64,000 bases of DNA from Paraoerskovia sediminicola (GTDB lineage Bacteria > Actinomycetota > Actinomycetes > Actinomycetales > Cellulomonadaceae). The notes beneath the pieces were generated by a model, which saw only the letters and a list, made by a program, of their open reading frames with translations, was not told where the DNA came from and did no database searches. Location of the stretch: contig NZ_AP027729.1 in assembly GCF_030296575.1 (NCBI RefSeq), forward strand, positions 2,542,001-2,606,000, written 5' to 3'. Shown piece after piece: positions 36,986 through 46,005 of this stretch. How positions within the stretch are numbered: the first letter of the stretch is position 1; each line of letters opens with the position of its first letter. The position numbers and the translations under genes are program-made.

Positions 36986-38490
36986 TCAGGCGTCCGTGCT
37001 GACCGCGTCCGAGATCCCGTCCGGGCCGGCCGAGGCGAGCTGTGCGATCTCCTCGTGCTCCCACGGGGCGAGGCCGAGGCTCGGGACCATGGTCGCCAGG
37101 TGCGAACGCCAGTCCTCGAACTTCGACGGGAAGCAGCGCTCGAGCACGTCGACCATCGCCGAGACCGCGGTCGACGCGCCCGGAGAGGCGCCGAGCAGGC
37201 CTGCGATCGAGCCGTCCGCGGCAGCGATCACCTCGGTGCCGAACTCGAGGACGCCGCCGCCGTTCGGGTCCTTCTTGATGACCTGGACGCGCTGGCCGGC
37301 GGTGATCGTCTCCCAGTGCTTCGGCTGCGCCTCGGGGTAGAAGGCCTGAAGCGCGGTGAACTTCGTCTCCGGCCGGGCGATCACCTGGCTGATGAGGTAC
37401 TGGGTCAGCGGGATGTTCTTGAGTCCCGCGCCGAGCATCGCCCCGATGTTGCCCGCCTTGACGGACGTCACCATGTCGGTGAGCTTGCCCTTCTTCAGGT
37501 ACTTCGGGCTGAACCCCGCGTAGGGGCCGAACATCAGGTAGCTCTTGCCGTCGACGACGCGCGTGTCGAGGTGCGGGACGGACATGGGCGGGGAGCCGAC
37601 GTCGGCCTTGCCGTAGACCTTCGCCCGGTGCTGCGCGACGATCTCGGGGTCGGACGTGCGGAGGAACTCGCCGCTGATCGGGAAGCCGCCGTAGCCCTTG
37701 ATCTCGGGGATCCCGGACTTCTGGAGCAGGGGAGCGCGCCGCCTCCGGCGCCGACGAACACGAAGCGCGCGTTGACCGTGCGCGGGCGCGGGTCGGCGTT
37801 CCAGGAGACGTCCTTCACCTTGATGCGCCAGGTGCCGTCCTTGCGCTGCTTGAGCGCGGTGACCTGGTGCTGCAGGTGGAGCTCGGCGCCGTCCTCGACG
37901 AGGAACTCCGAGAGCTGGCGGGTGAGGGAGCCGAAGTCGACGTCGGTGCCGGACTCGGCGCGGGTCGCGGCGATCGGCTCCTGCGGGTCGCGGCCCTCGA
38001 CGAGCAGCGGGGCCCACTCGCGGATCACCGCGGGGTCGTCGCTGAACTCGAGGTCGCTGAAGAGCGGGTGGGCGACGAGCGCCTCGTGGCGGCGGCGCAG
38101 GTAGTCGACGTTCTCCGCGCCGCGGACGAGCGTCATGTGCGGCGTGCGGGAGAGGAAGGTCTGGTCCCGGTCCAGGTGGCCCGCCGTCGCGAGGTGGTGC
38201 CAGAACTCGCGGGAGGCCTCGAACTGCTCGTTGATCGTCACGGCCTTGCTGGTGTCGATCGAGCCGTCGGCGCGCTCCGGCGTGTAGTTGAGCTCGCAGA
38301 GCGCCGCGTGGCCCGTGCCGGCGTTGTTCCACGGGTTCGAGGACTCCTGGGCGACCTGGTCGAGGCGCTCGAAGATCTGCACCGACCACGTGGGCTCGAG
38401 GAGCTTGATCATCGCGCCGAGCGTCGAGGACATGATCCCGCCGCCGATGAGGGCGACGTCGACGGTCTCTTCCACCTGAGAATTCGACAT
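36986..38490 (-). CDS. mqo: Malate:quinone oxidoreductase (one apparent frameshift)
   Basis: Membrane-associated FAD enzyme oxidising malate to oxaloacetate with electrons to the quinone pool. The FAD motif VALIGGGIMSSTLGAMIKLL lies near the N-terminus. [40 protein letters not shown] and GLLGASPGASTAVSAMVDVL are diagnostic. The frame breaks at the four-base run 37729-37732; one more base gives the uninterrupted [13 protein letters not shown]. Corrected length is about 501. It converges on hsdR with only 15 bases between stops. A TTGTGC-N16-TAGTCT promoter may lie just upstream of ATG 38490. Confidence 0.94.
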
Positions 38491-38606
38491 GCCGTGAGAC
38501 TAGGGTTCGTGACGCTCTGCACAAACGTGACGCCGATCACGCAGTCTCGTCACCTCGGCGATCGTTGAACGGGTAACAGTGCAGGTCAGCGAGTAGTTCC
38601 ACGATG

Positions 38607-38635
38607 CAGAAGCGCTTCTGTGAGACCGGGTCTCA
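38607..38635. promoter_or_regulatory. Two abutting perfect palindromes upstream of mqo
   Basis: CAGAAGCGCTTCTG (38607-38620) is followed without a gap by TGAGACCGGGTCTCA (38621-38635), both perfect dyads. They lie in the 200-base interval between mqo and the ESX-like operon end. They could be two repressor sites for mqo or a double hairpin terminating the operon. Confidence 0.55.
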
Positions 38636-38691
38636 GGTTTGTGCAGTGCGTCACACCACCGGCGAAACCCTGACGGAGGAGCGGTGGAGCG

Positions 38692-39537
38692 TCACCGCGG
38701 CGGCCCCGAGAGGAGCGACGACGCGAGCGCGAGCAGCCCCTCGGGCCCGAGCTCGGTGACCGTGAGCGGGCCCGTGCCGGAGGTGTCGCCGGGGTCTGCC
38801 GCGCGCAGCGCGTGGACCCCGTGCGGGCCCGCGTAGACCGTCACGACCTGTGCCTCGTCGGAGTCGACCCGCACCGACGTGAGGACCGTCGCCACCACGG
38901 CCTCGGTGAACACCGGGTCGCTCGCGACCAGCGCGTCGAGGTCCGCGCGCGGCACGGGCCGCGGGGCGCTGTCCGTCCTGGCGGCCGTGGTCGGGTCGAG
39001 GAACGGTCCCAGCCGCTCGGTGAGGAGGTCGAGGTCGTAGACGCCGAACGTGTGGTGCCCGCTCTCCATGACGTCCTCCTCGAGCACGGTCCGCCCGTCG
39101 TGCAGGTACCCGTACCACCAGCTCTCCGCGTCGGACGACGCCCGGTGAGCCGTGAGGATCGCGCCGGCGGACCGGCGGAGCACCAGGGTCCCCGTGATCT
39201 CGGGTACGGCCTCGATCGCGATCCCGTCCTCGGACCGCGGTGCGGGCTCGACGGGCCAGACCATGCCTCGGGCGAGGAGGGACCGGAGCGCGACCGAACC
39301 GAGCAGGGCGCGGTCGGCGTCCTGCTGCGAGAGCCAGGGGAGCACGACGAGCTGGTCGCGCTCCAGCCCGTCGAGGATCACGACCTCCTCGTCCGTGAGG
39401 GTGATCGCGTGGACCGCCTCGCCGGGGCGCCGCATCGCCAGCACGGTCGACGCCGCCTCGAGGTCGCTCGGCGTCCAGCGGGGCGTCGTGGCTCCGGCCG
39501 TGCGCTCGCTCTGCTCTGTCACGGTGTTCTCCGTCAT
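38692..39537 (-). CDS. Fourth gene of the ESX-like operon, possible EspG-type protein
   Basis: A 281-residue soluble protein from ATG 39537, whose ATGA overlaps the stop of the preceding gene. Segments include LEAASTVLAMRRPGEAVHAI, LLGSVALRSLLARGMVWPVE, TGTLVLRRSAGAILTAHRAS and LTERLGPFLDP. Overall plan and the RSLLARGM block vaguely resemble EspG-type chaperones of ESX secretion, but I see no decisive signature. The weak similarity and operon context are the only basis for the suggestion. Function uncertain. Confidence 0.6.
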   Translation of the reverse strand: MTENTVTEQSERTAGATTPRWTPSDLEAASTVLAMRRPGEAVHAITLTDEEVVILDGLERDQLVVLPWLSQQDADRALLGSVALRSLLARGMVWPVEPAPRSEDGIAIEAVPEITGTLVLRRSAGAILTAHRASSDAESWWYGYLHDGRTVLEEDVMESGHHTFGVYDLDLLTERLGPFLDPTTAARTDSAPRPVPRADLDALVASDPVFTEAVVATVLTSVRVDSDEAQVVTVYAGPHGVHALRAADPGDTSGTGPLTVTELGPEGLLALASSLLSGPPR

Positions 39538-40348
39538 CGGTGGGGGTGCATGAGTTCGGGGGCGCGCAGGTCGGTCGGGATGCAGAGGTAGCTCGCGTCC
39601 TCGGCGGTGCCGGTGATGCGCCGCGGCGGGAGGGCCTTCGACTCGAGGTCGTCGAGACCCGCGATCCCGGCCGAGCGCATCGTGCTCGCGAGAACGCCCA
39701 CCAGCCGCTCGAGGCGAGGCTGCGTCAGCGCGCCGAAGACCCACAGCTCGGCGACGGGGGCCTCTCCAGGGGCGAGCGGTGCCGTCCGGCGTGCCCGGGA
39801 CCAGCGCCCGGCCCCCGTACGGCGATGTCCAGCGGACCCATGAACGTCAGGGCGTACGGCGCCCAGAGGCAGTGGTGGTATGCATGGTTCGCGTCGTATC
39901 CGTTGTGGAACGCGAGGAGCTTCGGCAGCCCGTGCCGACCGCCGACCCCGAGCGACGAGCGGAGCGTGCTCGGGTCGACAGCGTGGAACGGCAGCGCCAT
40001 GGGGCGGGTCCCGGCCACGAACGACCCGAGGACGACGCCGCGCTCGAAGACGAGGAGCTTCTCGGACGCGACCAGCCAGGTGAGGACCGCGAGGACGACC
40101 AGGACCGCCACGAACGCCGAGAGCACGTCCGGGGAGCCGAGCGCGAGCCCCACCGCCATGAGGGCGCCGACGAAGACGGCGTACGCCGCGAACAACCGGA
40201 GCCCCGGACGGACCGTCTCGACGTGCACCAGACGGCCGAGGGCAGCCTTGCGTTGCCTCGCGACCCGCCGCACCTTCCAGGTCGGGCGGTCGCCGGAGAT
40301 GCTGCTGGGGGCATCGGGAACACTGCGGTCAGGGCCGGGCTCGGCCAT
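39534..40348 (-). CDS. Two-helix membrane protein of the ESX-like operon (one apparent frameshift)
   Basis: Starts at 40348 with a basic cytosolic head of about 50 residues, then two adjacent membrane helices (LFAAYAVFVGALMAVGLALG and VLSAFVAVLVVLAVLTWLVA) and a C-terminal domain of about 170 residues. The frame breaks at the five-base run 39812-39816. One added base gives a natural continuation, APGEAPVAELWVFGALTQPR to PTDLRAPELMHPHR, and a stop overlapping the next ATG. Corrected length about 271. No family recognised. Confidence 0.66.
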
Positions 40349-40434
40349 CGTGGGGTCCGATCGGTCGACGTCGTCTGAGGGGCTGCTGGTCAGGGCGCGG
40401 CAGGTCGCGCCTCGCCCGTGACCGGTGCGCTCGG

Positions 40435-41802
40435 TCAGCCGAACAGCCCGCCGACGAAGCCCGCCGCCTTGGACAGCGCCTTGCCACCGGTGTCCGCGAT
40501 CGCGTTCCCGGCGCTCGACAGGGTATCGCCCACCGCACCGGCGGCGTCGGACGCCGTCGAGACGATCGCGCTCCCGGCGTCATGGAGCACCTCGGCCGTC
40601 TTCTGGGCGACGTACTTGTGGCCCGCGACCATCGTGTCCCAGGTCTTCGACGCGAACCCGGTGATGTCGTCCCAGTGGTCGTAGACCAGGTTGCCCAGCG
40701 CCCACGCGCCGACGATCACCGCGGCACCGAGCGCGATCGGCGCCCCGATGCCCGTGGCGCCGATGGCACCGACCGCGATGAGGAGCGTCGCCGTACCGCC
40801 GACGACACCCACGCCACCGACGATCTGGTCGGCGACCTTCCGTGTCCCGGTGTACTGGGAGTTGAACATCCGGTTGACGCCGTCATAGATCTGCAGACCG
40901 CCGCCGATCGGCCCCAGAAGCTTGCCCGCGGTACCGAGCGCCGAGGTGACGCCGGGGATCCGGTCGAGGCGCGTGACACCTGCGAGCCTGGTGACGAAGG
41001 CGGGAACCGTCCCGGTGCCCTTGACCGCGGTCTCCTGCATCCCACGGATGAACGTCATGGCGCTCCGGGCCGCCGGTGACGAGCCTGCGGCCGTCGCTGC
41101 CTTGCCGAACTCCGCGGCGAGGCTGGTGAACGTGGCGATGTTCCAGGCGTTCTTGCCGACCTTGTACGCCGCGGCGCCACCCTTGCCGAGCACCGTGGCC
41201 ACACCGAGCGCCGACATCCACTTGTTCATCCCGGGGCCGGACACCTCGACGGCCCGCAGCTTCTGCGCGGTCGTCTCGTCGAGGGTCTGCCGCCGCTCCG
41301 GCATGGCGGCGAGCGCGGCCCGGCTCGACTCGAGCGTCGTGATCGCGGAGTGCCAGTGGCCCAGGCCCGAGAGCTCGGGCGCCGTCCACGGTGACGGCGC
41401 GAAGTTCCACGGCAGGTCGTAGCCCGGGAACGACGGGTCGGTCGCGAGGCACGATTCGCGCGCGTACCCCAGGGTCGAGGTGTCGGAGGCGACCTGCTCC
41501 TCGAGCTGCTTCTCCTCGTCCAGGAGCTTCTCGACGGCGTCGGCGTAGTCGTCGAGGATCACGGCGACGTCCTCGTAGGCCTCGGCGACCGCGTCGTAGC
41601 GGCTCGGCAGCACGGCCAGCTCGGAGCGCAGCGCGGAGACGAAGTCGGCGTGGTTGCCGTCGAGCGCCGTCCTCGCCCTCGCGACGTGCTGGACGCGGTC
41701 GTCGAGATCGCCCGCACGGTCGCGCTGGTCGACCGCGAGGTCGCGGATGCCGGCCGGAGACCCTTGCCCGCTGGTGATACCGAGCGGGGGGACGTAGATC
41801 AT
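40435..41802 (-). CDS. ESX/T7SS-like large secreted or membrane-active protein
   Basis: A 455-residue protein. Residues 1-130 form a long helical region like WXG100/LXG heads (DYADAVEKLLDEEKQLEEQV). The middle is soluble and Ala/Gly-rich. Residues about 315-355 are strongly hydrophobic (GTATLLIAVGAIGATGIGAP and ALGAAVIVGAWALGNLVYDH). The last 90 residues are amphipathic Ala/Gly/Ser-rich helices ending AAGFVGGLFG. This plan fits a T7SS-exported protein that inserts into membranes or forms a channel or toxin. Its ATG overlaps the stop of the small ESX-like gene (ATGA), so the two are translationally coupled. Confidence 0.66.
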   Translation of the reverse strand: MIYVPPLGITSGQGSPAGIRDLAVDQRDRAGDLDDRVQHVARARTALDGNHADFVSALRSELAVLPSRYDAVAEAYEDVAVILDDYADAVEKLLDEEKQLEEQVASDTSTLGYARESCLATDPSFPGYDLPWNFAPSPWTAPELSGLGHWHSAITTLESSRAALAAMPERRQTLDETTAQKLRAVEVSGPGMNKWMSALGVATVLGKGGAAAYKVGKNAWNIATFTSLAAEFGKAATAAGSSPAARSAMTFIRGMQETAVKGTGTVPAFVTRLAGVTRLDRIPGVTSALGTAGKLLGPIGGGLQIYDGVNRMFNSQYTGTRKVADQIVGGVGVVGGTATLLIAVGAIGATGIGAPIALGAAVIVGAWALGNLVYDHWDDITGFASKTWDTMVAGHKYVAQKTAEVLHDAGSAIVSTASDAAGAVGDTLSSAGNAIADTGGKALSKAAGFVGGLFG

Positions 41803-42064
41803 CGGACCGACCGCGACAGCTCGGAGTCCTGGGAGTCGAGCGTCGCGTCGGACTCGTGGACGCGGTCGCTGAGCCCCTGGACGTCCTCCGTCAGCACCGC
41901 GGTCAACCCGCCGAGCACCGCGAGCACCTCGTTGAGCGCGGCCGCGACGGCCGGGGACCCGAGCGACCCGCTGTCGCCCCCACCGTCGGCGATCGCCTCG
42001 GCGGCGCTCGCGAGCTCGGCGCGTGCGGTGGCGAGGTCTCCTCGTCGATCTTCAGGTCCGGCAT
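41799..42064 (-). CDS. WXG100/ESX-like small helical protein (one apparent frameshift)
   Basis: Corrected product has 88 residues: MPDLKIDEEDLATARAELAS, then a helix-loop-helix hairpin with GSPAVAAALNEVLAVLGGLT and a charged C-terminus ending SELSRSVR. Size and hairpin plan match ESX substrates, but the loop lacks the W-x-G tripeptide. ATG 42064 has GGAGGGG 6 bases upstream. One base is missing at about 42037-42042, where GAGGAC reads GAGAC on the coding strand, the same lesion type as in obg. No single open frame covers it. Confidence 0.66.
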
Positions 42065-42113
42065 CGTGCCCCTCCGTCGTGGTCCGCGGCCGAGGCTACT
42101 GGATCGCCACCGC

Positions 42114-42145
42114 GCGTCCCATGGGCAGAACTCCCCATGGGACGC
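42114..42145. promoter_or_regulatory. 12-bp perfect inverted repeat between the ESX-like operon and the MFS gene
   Basis: gcgtcccatggg (42114-42125) and cccatgggacgc (42134-42145) are exact complements around an 8-base loop. The repeat sits in the divergent intergenic region and covers the first possible MFS start (ATG 42137). A regulator bound here could control both directions. This supports the GTG at 42167 as the true MFS start. Confidence 0.6.
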
Positions 42146-43558
42146 CGTCGCGCCTACCGTGGTCAGGTGCCGTCGAATCCTGGTCGCCGAGTCCTGGTCG
42201 TCGCGATCCTCGCGTCCTTCGTCGCGTTCCTCGACGGGACCGTCGTCAACGTCGCGCTGCCGGCGATCGCGGACGATCTCGCGACCGGGCCGGCGGACGC
42301 TCTCGCCCTGCAGCAGTGGGTCGTCGATGCCTACCTCATCACGCTCGGCGCGCTGATCCTGGTCGCCGGTTCGGTGTCGGACGTCCAGGGGCGCCGCCGC
42401 GTCCTGTGGTGGGGGCTCGTCGGGTTCGCGGTCGCCTCGCTGCTGTGCGCGGCGGCCCCGACCGGTCCGTTCCTCATCGGTGCGCGCGCACTCCAGGGGG
42501 TCGCCGGTGCTCTCCTCGTGCCGAGCTCGCTCGCCCTGCTCGTCTCGACGTTCACCGGCCCGGCGCAGGGCCGGGCGATCGGTCGGTGGACGGCGTGGTC
42601 CGGCACCGCGATGGTCGTCGGCCCACTGGTGGGCGGGCTGTTCGTCGACACGCTCTCGTGGCGCTGGGTGTTCGGCATCAACGTGCTGCCCGTCGTCGTG
42701 ACCCTGGTGCTGCTCCGCGGCATCACCGAGAGCGCCGAGCCGAGCGGCCGCCGAGTCGACCTGCGCGGCGCGGTCCTGGCCGCGGTGGGGCTCGCCGGGC
42801 CCGTCTTCGCGCTCATCGAGAGCGGCCGCTTCGGCTGGGGCAGCCCCGTGGTGCTCGTCCCGCTGGTCGGAGGACTGGCCGCGCTCGGCGCGTTCGTGTG
42901 GTGGGAGCACCGAGCACCCGACCCGATGCTGCCGCTGCGGCTCTTCGCGGTGCGCAACTTCTGGGTCGGCAACGTCGCGACGGCCGCGATCTACGGGGCG
43001 CTCGGGTTCGGCGGGTTCGTCGTGACGCTCTTCGTCCAGCAGGTCGCCGGGTACAGCGCGACGGCCGCGGGGCTCGCGATGCTGCCGGTGACGATCCTCA
43101 TGCTGCTGCTCTCGGGCCGGGCCGGCACGCTGGCCGGGCGCTACGGCCCGCGTCGCTTCATGACCGTGGGCCCGCTCGTCGCCGGCGCGGGCTACCTGCT
43201 CATGCTCACGACGACCGAGGAGGCGCACTACGTGACGCAGCTGCTCCCCGGGATCGTCCTGTTCGGCCTCGGCCTCGCGACCACCGTCTCGCCGCTGACC
43301 TCCGCGATCCTCGGGTCGACCCCCGCGTCGGACGCCGGGATCGCCTCGGCGACGAACAACGCGATCTCGCGCATCGCGGGCCTGGTCGTGGTCGCGTTCG
43401 CCGGCGTGATCGTCGGTGACCGCCTCGACCTCGGCGGTTTCCACCGTTCGCTCGTCGTGACCGCCGGCCTGCTGATCCTCGGCGGGCTCGTCAGCTGGGC
43501 CGGGATCCGCGACGCCCAGGTCACGGCCGGCGACGGTGACGCGTCGGCGGCCACCTGA
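42137..43558 (+). CDS. MFS transporter, DHA2 (EmrB/QacA) family
   Basis: Proton-driven drug exporter with 14 predicted helices, about 470 residues. Motif A-type region is SVSDVQGRRRVLWWG, motif C-like GTAMVVGPLVGGLFVDTLSW, and the N-terminus LASFVAFLDGTVVNVALPAI carries the family D-x-T-V-V-N-V-A-L-P. Start may be ATG 42137 or GTG 42167; the palindrome overlapping 42137 makes 42167 attractive. Divergent from the ESX-like operon. Substrate unknown. Confidence 0.92.
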   Translation: MGRRRAYRGQVPSNPGRRVLVVAILASFVAFLDGTVVNVALPAIADDLATGPADALALQQWVVDAYLITLGALILVAGSVSDVQGRRRVLWWGLVGFAVASLLCAAAPTGPFLIGARALQGVAGALLVPSSLALLVSTFTGPAQGRAIGRWTAWSGTAMVVGPLVGGLFVDTLSWRWVFGINVLPVVVTLVLLRGITESAEPSGRRVDLRGAVLAAVGLAGPVFALIESGRFGWGSPVVLVPLVGGLAALGAFVWWEHRAPDPMLPLRLFAVRNFWVGNVATAAIYGALGFGGFVVTLFVQQVAGYSATAAGLAMLPVTILMLLLSGRAGTLAGRYGPRRFMTVGPLVAGAGYLLMLTTTEEAHYVTQLLPGIVLFGLGLATTVSPLTSAILGSTPASDAGIASATNNAISRIAGLVVVAFAGVIVGDRLDLGGFHRSLVVTAGLLILGGLVSWAGIRDAQVTAGDGDASAAT

Positions 43559-43588
43559 GCGACCCGCCGCGAGCCGCAGGGTCTGGGC

Positions 43589-44071
43589 TCACCCGCGCTC
43601 GGCGAGGTCCTGCAGGAACTTCGGCATCCGGCCCGCACCGAAGTCGTAGTAGCGCGCCCACCGGGGTGTGACCGCGATGCGCGCCATCTGGTCGTACATC
43701 GCGCGGCAGCTCTCCACGAACTGCTCGGCGGCCTCGGGGTCCATGCTCTTGCGGGCGGCAGCGACGTACTCGTCGACGAGCCCGTCGACGACGCGGATCT
43801 CCGCGCTCCCGCGCACCGACAGGTACCGGGCGTCCTGGGGCGTGCCGCCGGCGGCGACGGCCAGCGCGAGCTCTGGCCGAGCCGTCAGCGCCGCGACCTT
43901 CGGGGCCGTGGACGCCGTCGAGATCACGAACTGCGTACCGGTCCACCAGATGCCCACCGGCACGACCCTCGGTGTGCTGTCCTGCGCGACGTAGGACAGG
44001 TGCCCCGCCGAGGCGGAGTCGAGCAGGCCCGCCGCGGCGTCCAGCTCGGCATCGATCTCGTGCTGCTCCAT
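43589..44071 (-). CDS. Pyridoxamine 5'-phosphate oxidase family protein
   Basis: A 160-residue split-barrel FMN-binding protein. It shows GHLSYVAQDSTPRVVPVGIW, WTGTQFVISTASTAPKVAAL and YLSVRGSAEIRVVDG, the typical strand order of PNPOx-like oxidoreductases. ATG 44071 is chosen because GGGAGGAC lies at proper spacing; the upstream frame is not supported. Substrate unknown. Confidence 0.86.
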   Translation of the reverse strand: MEQHEIDAELDAAAGLLDSASAGHLSYVAQDSTPRVVPVGIWWTGTQFVISTASTAPKVAALTARPELALAVAAGGTPQDARYLSVRGSAEIRVVDGLVDEYVAAARKSMDPEAAEQFVESCRAMYDQMARIAVTPRWARYYDFGAGRMPKFLQDLAERG

Positions 44072-44185
44072 CGCTGCGTCCTCCCGCTCCGACGACTGTG
44101 ACCTGCGCGTCCGACGGCTGCGACCACCGCGCGGACCGGCGATCCCTGAGGGTGGCACGCGCGCGACGTGTCGGCGACCGGTCGA

Positions 44186-45880
44186 TCAGCGCGCCCGGGC
44201 GACCCGCTCCACGTCCCACACGGGCTCCGGGGTCTCGACGACCCGGCCGTCCGCCCCGAACACAACGAACCGGTCGAACCCGCGTGCGAACCACCGGTCG
44301 TGGGTGACGGTGACGACGGTCCCGTCGAACCCCGCGAGCCCGGCCTCGAGGGCCTCGGCCGAGTGCAGGTCGAGGTTGTCGGTGGGCTCGTCGAGCAGCA
44401 GGAGCGTCGCGCCGCCGAGCTCGAGCAGCAGGATCTGCAGGCGTGCCTGCTGGCCGCCCGAGAGCGTCTCGTACCGCTGCTCGGCCTGGCCCACGAGCCC
44501 GTACCGGTCGAGGACCTTCGAGGCCTCCTCGCGCCCCATGCCGGAGCGGTGCCCCTCGCCGCGGTGCAGGATCTGCAGCAGCGTGCGCCCCTCGAGCTCG
44601 GCGTGCCCGTGGTTCTGCGCGAACCAGCCCGGCCGCACGCGGGAGCCCAGCGAGGCCTTGCCGGTGTGTGTCACGGGGTCGATCGTGGGCGACCCCTCGG
44701 CGGGCTCGTGCTCCTTGTCGGGGTCCGAGCCGCCGCGGGCGAGCAGCCGCATGAAGTGGCTCTTGCCCGACCCGTTCGAGCCGAGCACCGCGACCCGCTC
44801 GCCGTAGAACAGCTCGATGTCGAAGGGTTCCATGAGCCCCGTGAGGCCGAGGTCGGTGCAGGTGACGGCGCGCTTCGCCGTCCGCCCGCCGGCGAGGCGC
44901 ACGCGGACGTCCTGCTCGTGGGCGAGCTGCGGGGGAGGCCCGGCCTCCTCGAACTTGCGCAGTCGCGTCTGCGCCGCGGAGTAGCGGCTCGCGAGGCCGT
45001 CGTTGAACGCCGACTTGGTCTTGAGCGTGAGCACGAGCTCCTTGAGCTTGGCGTGCTCCTCGTCCCAGCGGCGCAGCAGCTCCTCCTGCCGGTCGAGGCG
45101 GTCCTGGCGTGCCTGCGCGTAGGTGCCGAAGCCGCCTCCGTGGACCCAGATCTTCGCGCCGGCGGTCCCGGTCTCGAGGGTCGCGACGTGCGTCGCCGTG
45201 TTCGCGAGCAGCTCGCGGTCGTGGCTGACGTAGAGGAACGTCTTGGGCGTCGCCGTCATCTCGGCCTCGAGCCAGCGCTTGGTCGGGACGTCGAGGGCGT
45301 TGTCGGGCTCGTCGAGCAGCAGCACCTCCTCGGGGCCGCGCAGCAGCGCCGTCAGCACCAGACGCTTGCGCTCGCCGCCGGACAGGGTGCGCATCTCGCG
45401 CCACTGCGCCTGCTCGAAGCCGATGCCGAGGACCTCGGTGGTGACCTTGTCCCACTCGTTCTCGGCGTCGTACCCGCCGGCGTCGCCCCAGTCGACGATC
45501 GCCTGGGCGTAACGCATCTGGGCGGGCTCGTCGTCGACGGTCATGATGCCGAGCTCGGCGTCGGCGAGCTCGCGGGCCGCGTCGCGCACGGCCTTCGGTG
45601 CGACGTCGACGAGGGCCTCGCGCACCGTGGTCGGGTCGTCGGCGCGGACGAGCACCTGGCGCATGACGCCGAGGCCGCCCTGGACGGTCGCCGCGCCACG
45701 GTGCGGCGCGAGGTCACCGGTGACGATGCGCAGGAGCGTCGTCTTCCCGGCGCCGTTCGGGCCGATCAGCGCGGTGCGCGAGCCGGTGGGCACGCGCAGG
45801 CTCACGCCGCCGAGCAGAGTGCGGCCGTCGGACAGCTCGTAGCCGACCTCGGAGATGTCGATATGACCCATGCCCGCCAT
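44186..45880 (-). CDS. ABC-F family ATPase
   Basis: Two ABC ATPase domains in one soluble chain and no membrane segments, the ABC-F layout of ribosome-associated translation factors. Domain 1: LIGPNGAGKTTLLRI, LSGGERKRLVLTALL, VLLLDEPDNALD. Linker region about 235-300 is charged and helical (LKELVLTLKTKSAFNDGLAS). Domain 2: VLGSNGSGKSHFMRLLA, LSGGQQARLQILLLEL, LLLLDEPTDNLDL. About 564 residues. ATG 45880, with ATG 45871 as an option. Such proteins may give antibiotic resistance or regulate translation; which applies here is not visible. Confidence 0.93.
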   Translation of the reverse strand: MAGMGHIDISEVGYELSDGRTLLGGVSLRVPTGSRTALIGPNGAGKTTLLRIVTGDLAPHRGAATVQGGLGVMRQVLVRADDPTTVREALVDVAPKAVRDAARELADAELGIMTVDDEPAQMRYAQAIVDWGDAGGYDAENEWDKVTTEVLGIGFEQAQWREMRTLSGGERKRLVLTALLRGPEEVLLLDEPDNALDVPTKRWLEAEMTATPKTFLYVSHDRELLANTATHVATLETGTAGAKIWVHGGGFGTYAQARQDRLDRQEELLRRWDEEHAKLKELVLTLKTKSAFNDGLASRYSAAQTRLRKFEEAGPPPQLAHEQDVRVRLAGGRTAKRAVTCTDLGLTGLMEPFDIELFYGERVAVLGSNGSGKSHFMRLLARGGSDPDKEHEPAEGSPTIDPVTHTGKASLGSRVRPGWFAQNHGHAELEGRTLLQILHRGEGHRSGMGREEASKVLDRYGLVGQAEQRYETLSGGQQARLQILLLELGGATLLLLDEPTDNLDLHSAEALEAGLAGFDGTVVTVTHDRWFARGFDRFVVFGADGRVVETPEPVWDVERVARAR

Positions 45881-45942
45881 GATCCCTGACGCGGGACCGT
45901 CCCGACGAACTGATTCCCTCGCTCTGCACGGCCGAACGGGCC

Positions 45943-45971
45943 GTCCGTGCACCGCTGCGGGGTGCACGGAC
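45943..45971. terminator. 11-bp inverted repeat between ABC-F and quinone oxidoreductase genes
   Basis: gtccgtgcacc (45943-45953) and ggtgcacggac (45961-45971) pair perfectly over a 7-base loop, 35 bases after the stop of the quinone oxidoreductase gene on the minus strand. Likely a terminator for that gene, upstream of the ABC-F start. Confidence 0.6.
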
Positions 45972-46005
45972 GACCCGTCAGGTCGAGATGGAGTCGGTCG
46001 GCGGG

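Noticed and set aside
41650..43444. Frames of more than 500 residues on both strands over the MFS gene
   Set aside because: Composition is Arg/Gly/Asp-rich without motifs, while one frame gives a perfect MFS protein.
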